This document shows, one piece after another, positions 16,521 through 18,502 of a stretch of 18,502 bases of DNA. How positions within the stretch are numbered: position 1 is the first letter of the stretch; every line of letters starts with the position of its first letter. Source of the stretch: Bacteroidales bacterium UBA1077 (GTDB lineage Bacteria > Bacteroidota > Bacteroidia > Bacteroidales > UBA932); the NCBI GenBank assembly GCA_002314195.1, contig DCCQ01000122.1:1-18502 (forward strand). The letters are read 5' to 3'. A model generated the notes under the pieces. It was not told the origin of the DNA. It saw nothing but the letters and a program-made list of their open reading frames with translations, and made no database searches. Position numbers and translations under genes: made by a program.

Positions 16521-17681
16521 ATGCCACATAGAAAAGTAAGATTGGGGTTTGTGCAATGGAACGACCCATTTGACCGTAAAGCCTCAAGCGGCACACCGTA
16601 CAAGATGGCCGAGGCTCTGCGCTCGGTAGGTTACGATGTCATTTGGGTGCGCGCCAGAAAGAGCCTGTCGTACAGGATATATTCCAAGATGGCGGCTTTC
16701 TTGAACCGGATCTCGAAGACAAAGGTCAAACCTACCCATACTTTCGTAGGAGCATCGTTGCTGTCAAAATCTTTGGACAAGACCGCCATCGAATCCTGTG
16801 ATGTACTGTTCGCCCCGTTTTCAAGCGAATGTCTGTACAAGTTGGACACGAGCAAGCCGATTGTCTATCTGTCAGACGCTACTTTCGGACTGATGGTCGG
16901 TTATTATTTCAATGATCTGTCACCGAAAGCGGTGCGTCAAGGCAACATGGTGGAACAGACCGCCATCGACAAGGCCGCAGAAGTCGTTGTGTCTTCTGAG
17001 TGGGCTGCCGGATCCGTGATTTCTGACTATCACAAGGATCCCGACAAGGTTCACGTTCTGAAGTTCGGAGCAAACATCGATGAAAAAGACATCCGGCCTG
17101 AAATATTCAATTACAACGGGCATCTTGACATTCTGTTTCTTGGTGTCGATTGGGTCCGCAAGGGTGGTCAGACCGCCGTGGACGCTTGCCGCTGGCTGAA
17201 TGAGCACGGTGTGCCTGCCACTTTGCATGTTGTAGGTGTCAAGAACCTTGACAGGAAAGTGAGGGATTTGAGTTTTGTCGACCACATAGGATTTCTTGAC
17301 AAGAACAATCCTGATGATTATCATCGGCTGGTGGAAATAATCCGAGGATGCCACTGTATGCTTCATCCTGCCATTGCGGAGTGTTCAGCCATCGCTTTCT
17401 GCGAGTGCACCGCATTCGGAGTCCCTGTGTTCTCTCAAAGAACCGGAGGTGTCGGCGATTATGTCATTGATGGGAGAAACGGCTATTTGCTGCAGTCAGG
17501 GGCTTCCGGGGCGGATTTCGGAAGCAGAATCAAGGCATGTCTGGAATCCGGCGAGCTTGAGAGAATGTCAGTCACGGCTCAATCGGTCTACAAAGAGAGA
17601 CTCAACTGGAATGTCTGGGCCGAGGAGATGGCATTGATCATCGCTCGGGCGATGTCAGAAACTGATAAAGAATTGCCATGA
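16521..17681 (+). CDS. GT4-family-like glycosyltransferase (GT-B fold)
   Basis: 386 aa, no signal peptide, predicted cytoplasmic or membrane-associated. The N-terminal Rossmann half has RLGFVQWNDP and the acceptor-side loop ASSGTPYKMAEALRSVGYDV, typical of GT4 enzymes. The C-terminal half contains the linker FGANIDEK, the strand DILFLGVDWVRKGGQTAVDA, LHVVGV, HIGFLDKN, and the retaining-enzyme EX7E motif from Glu287 to Glu295 (AECSAIAFCECTAFGVPV), followed by GGVGDYVIDGRNGYLL, which contacts the nucleotide sugar. Such enzymes transfer sugar from UDP- or GDP-sugars to surface glycans, lipids or proteins. It lies 2 bp after the 61-aa gene, and its stop overlaps the ATG of a short signal-peptide ORF (ATGA). 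Donor and acceptor cannot be told. The link with a UvrA2-like gene is unexplained. Confidence 0.88.
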   Translation: MPHRKVRLGFVQWNDPFDRKASSGTPYKMAEALRSVGYDVIWVRARKSLSYRIYSKMAAFLNRISKTKVKPTHTFVGASLLSKSLDKTAIESCDVLFAPFSSECLYKLDTSKPIVYLSDATFGLMVGYYFNDLSPKAVRQGNMVEQTAIDKAAEVVVSSEWAAGSVISDYHKDPDKVHVLKFGANIDEKDIRPEIFNYNGHLDILFLGVDWVRKGGQTAVDACRWLNEHGVPATLHVVGVKNLDRKVRDLSFVDHIGFLDKNNPDDYHRLVEIIRGCHCMLHPAIAECSAIAFCECTAFGVPVFSQRTGGVGDYVIDGRNGYLLQSGASGADFGSRIKACLESGELERMSVTAQSVYKERLNWNVWAEEMALIIARAMSETDKELP

Positions 17682-17794
17682 AAAGATTTTTTGTAGCCCT
17701 AAATGTAAACGTCTTCTTGGCATCAGTCATCCAGGCTCAGAATGGAAAGAACATCTCAGACAGATGGTTGAGCGAGCATTATACTAAAAGGTAA
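17678..17794 (+). pseudogene. 38-aa signal-peptide ORF, probable stump of a secreted-protein gene
   Basis: The ATG overlaps the glycosyltransferase stop (ATGA). The product begins MKRFFVALNVNVFLASVIQA, a convincing Sec signal with an Ala-x-Ala-like cut before QNGKNISD, then stops after only about 18 mature residues (DRWLSEHYTKR). A coupled start plus an export signal suggests a real ancestral gene whose body has been lost by deletion or an early stop; the bases after the stop show no obvious continuing frame. The alternative is a genuinely tiny exported peptide. Confidence 0.45.
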
Positions 17795-17825
17795 GTGATG
17801 GCTCCCATGATGGACTGAATCAGGC

Positions 17826-17856
17826 TTTACACGGCAGACTATGAACCTTAATTTTC
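17826..17856 (+). promoter_or_regulatory. Weak Bacteroidota-type promoter before the 146-aa gene
   Basis: TTTA at 17826-17829, a 19-nt spacer, and TAATTTTC at 17849-17856 differ from the TTTG / TAnnTTTG consensus by one base in each box. Spacing is right. The predicted transcript would start near 17863 and carry the direct repeats below in its leader. Confidence 0.3.
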
Positions 17857-17861
17857 TTTTC

Positions 17862-17923
17862 TAGTGTGACAAAAAGCGTATTTATAACGAATAAAACAAA
17901 TATGTTTATTAGTGTGACAAAAA
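17862..17923 (+). repeat. 14-bp direct repeat pair flanking an AT-rich hairpin
   Basis: TAGTGTGACAAAAA occurs at 17862-17875 and again at 17910-17923, 48 bp start to start. Between them, AATAAA-A-CA at about 17890 pairs with TGTTTATT across an AATA loop with one bulged A. The spacing is between four and five helical turns, compatible with a looping or cooperative operator, or the copies may mark the ends of a short insertion or deletion. The pattern is directly seen; the role is unknown. Confidence 0.55.
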
Positions 17924-17938
17924 TGTTTGTAGCCTGAT

Positions 17939-18379
17939 ATGCTGCCTGAATCCGATTTTGACCTATTGGAAAGCATCGCCGTGAAGCATTCTACAGGCGA
18001 TTTTAGTTCCACTCTTGAAGATGAACAGAAGCTGCTCGACCACATCAATGACGCCATTGATGCAGGAGACATCGAACTGTATCCGATGAAGGCTCTTCTT
18101 GCTGCAAGCAACGACTGGAACACGGGAATGATCACCCGTATGGGGCTATACAAGAATATCCTTTTGGAGGGAGTTGAGCGAGGCACTCTCGCTTCAGGCA
18201 ATGAATATGCATGGGAATGGTTAGGGGCAGCTGCCACAAACAACGACCCCGAAGAGTTTATCGATGACAAGACTCTCTATTATGAACTGCTTTCCACCGC
18301 CGCCGAATCCGGTATTAATATAGCCCTCGACATCATGAACGCAATCTGGGAGCCGGAAAACATCATCGAAGAGGACTGA
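17939..18379 (+). CDS. Acidic helical hypothetical protein, 146 aa
   Basis: Starts at the ATG at 17939; an in-frame TAG nine bases upstream rules out a longer form. No signal or membrane segment, so cytoplasmic. Strongly acidic, ending WEPENIIEED, and rich in helix-forming residues. The pattern AWEWLGAAATNNDPEEFIDD...YYELLSTAAESGINIALDIMNAI, with small residues at regular places, resembles a Sel1/TPR-like helical repeat in a degenerate form; that is a visual impression only. It has its own upstream segment with a promoter-like motif and repeats. Its stop is 9 bp from the convergent stop of the FtsH-like gene. Function unknown. Confidence 0.75.
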   Translation: MLPESDFDLLESIAVKHSTGDFSSTLEDEQKLLDHINDAIDAGDIELYPMKALLAASNDWNTGMITRMGLYKNILLEGVERGTLASGNEYAWEWLGAAATNNDPEEFIDDKTLYYELLSTAAESGINIALDIMNAIWEPENIIEED

Positions 18380-18388
18380 CACACATTA

Positions 18389-18502
18389 CTAGTCTCCTTT
18401 GAAAATCTTCATGAACTCCTCGCCGGTGATGGTCTCCTTCTCGTAGAGGAACTTTGCCAGCTCATCCAGCTTTGCGCGGTTCTCGGTGAGGATGCGGATG
18501 GC
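18389..18502 (-). CDS. ftsH: FtsH-like ATP-dependent zinc metalloprotease, C-terminal end only
   Basis: Minus-strand frame open to the window edge, with the stop at 18389-18391 and 37 visible residues. Their pattern AIRILTENRAKLDELAKFLYEKETITGEEF matches the end of the M41 peptidase domain of FtsH, where a helix with I-L-x-x-N-R-x-K-L-x-x-L-A is followed by L-x-x-x-E-T-I-x-G-E-E-F. FtsH is a membrane-anchored AAA protease that removes damaged or unassembled membrane proteins. The tail beyond GEEF is very short (MKIFKGD), whereas many Bacteroidota FtsH proteins carry a longer C-terminal tail. The catalytic domains lie outside the window. Confidence 0.75.
   Translation of the reverse strand, partial: AIRILTENRAKLDELAKFLYEKETITGEEFMKIFKGD

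Noticed and set aside
17795..17938. Attachment site or mobile-element end at the repeat pair
   Set aside because: No integrase, transposase, tRNA or target duplication is seen nearby.

Overview
The window is from a Bacteroidota genome, most likely order Bacteroidales. The evidence is a SusD-family nutrient-uptake lipoprotein followed by a co-directional run of glycan-active enzymes with lipoprotein, Sec or Tat export signals, exact TAnnTTTG-type -7 boxes, and no clear Shine-Dalgarno sites. By eye the base composition is near 50% GC. I see no tRNA, rRNA, CRISPR array, transposase or integrase.

Region 1 (1-13606, all + strand) is the downstream part of a polysaccharide utilization locus (PUL). 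The SusC transporter, regulator and main promoter would lie upstream. Order: partial SusD; a DUF1735-alpha/beta-hydrolase lipoprotein in the slot usually held by SusE/SGBP proteins; GH43; GH127; a large GH106-like rhamnosidase; a Tat-exported Gfo/Idh/MocA oxidoreductase; a 76-aa membrane protein; a second Tat-exported Gfo/Idh/MocA oxidoreductase; a DUF1080 (3-keto-glycoside hydrolase/lyase family) protein; and an ApbE-like protein. Gaps are -4 to 62 bp, so this is probably one transcript. It joins two routes to glycan cleavage: classical hydrolysis of L-arabinose and L-rhamnose linkages, suggesting a pectin side chain, arabinogalactan or plant glycoside; and the oxidative 3-keto route, in which C3 is oxidised and the glycosidic bond is then broken by elimination. 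The membrane protein and the ApbE-like protein are the least explained parts and the best place to look for something new.

Region 2 (13607-17794) starts after a short intergenic stretch with promoter-like boxes. It holds a UvrA2-type ABC ATPase lacking the UvrB-binding domain, a 61-aa protein of unknown function, a GT4-like glycosyltransferase, and a 38-codon signal-peptide ORF that looks like the stump of a secreted-protein gene.

Region 3 (17795-18502) has a regulatory-looking segment with a 14-bp direct repeat and an AT-rich hairpin, then an acidic 146-aa hypothetical protein. This ends only 9 bp from the convergent 3' end of a minus-strand gene whose 37 visible residues match the FtsH C-terminus.
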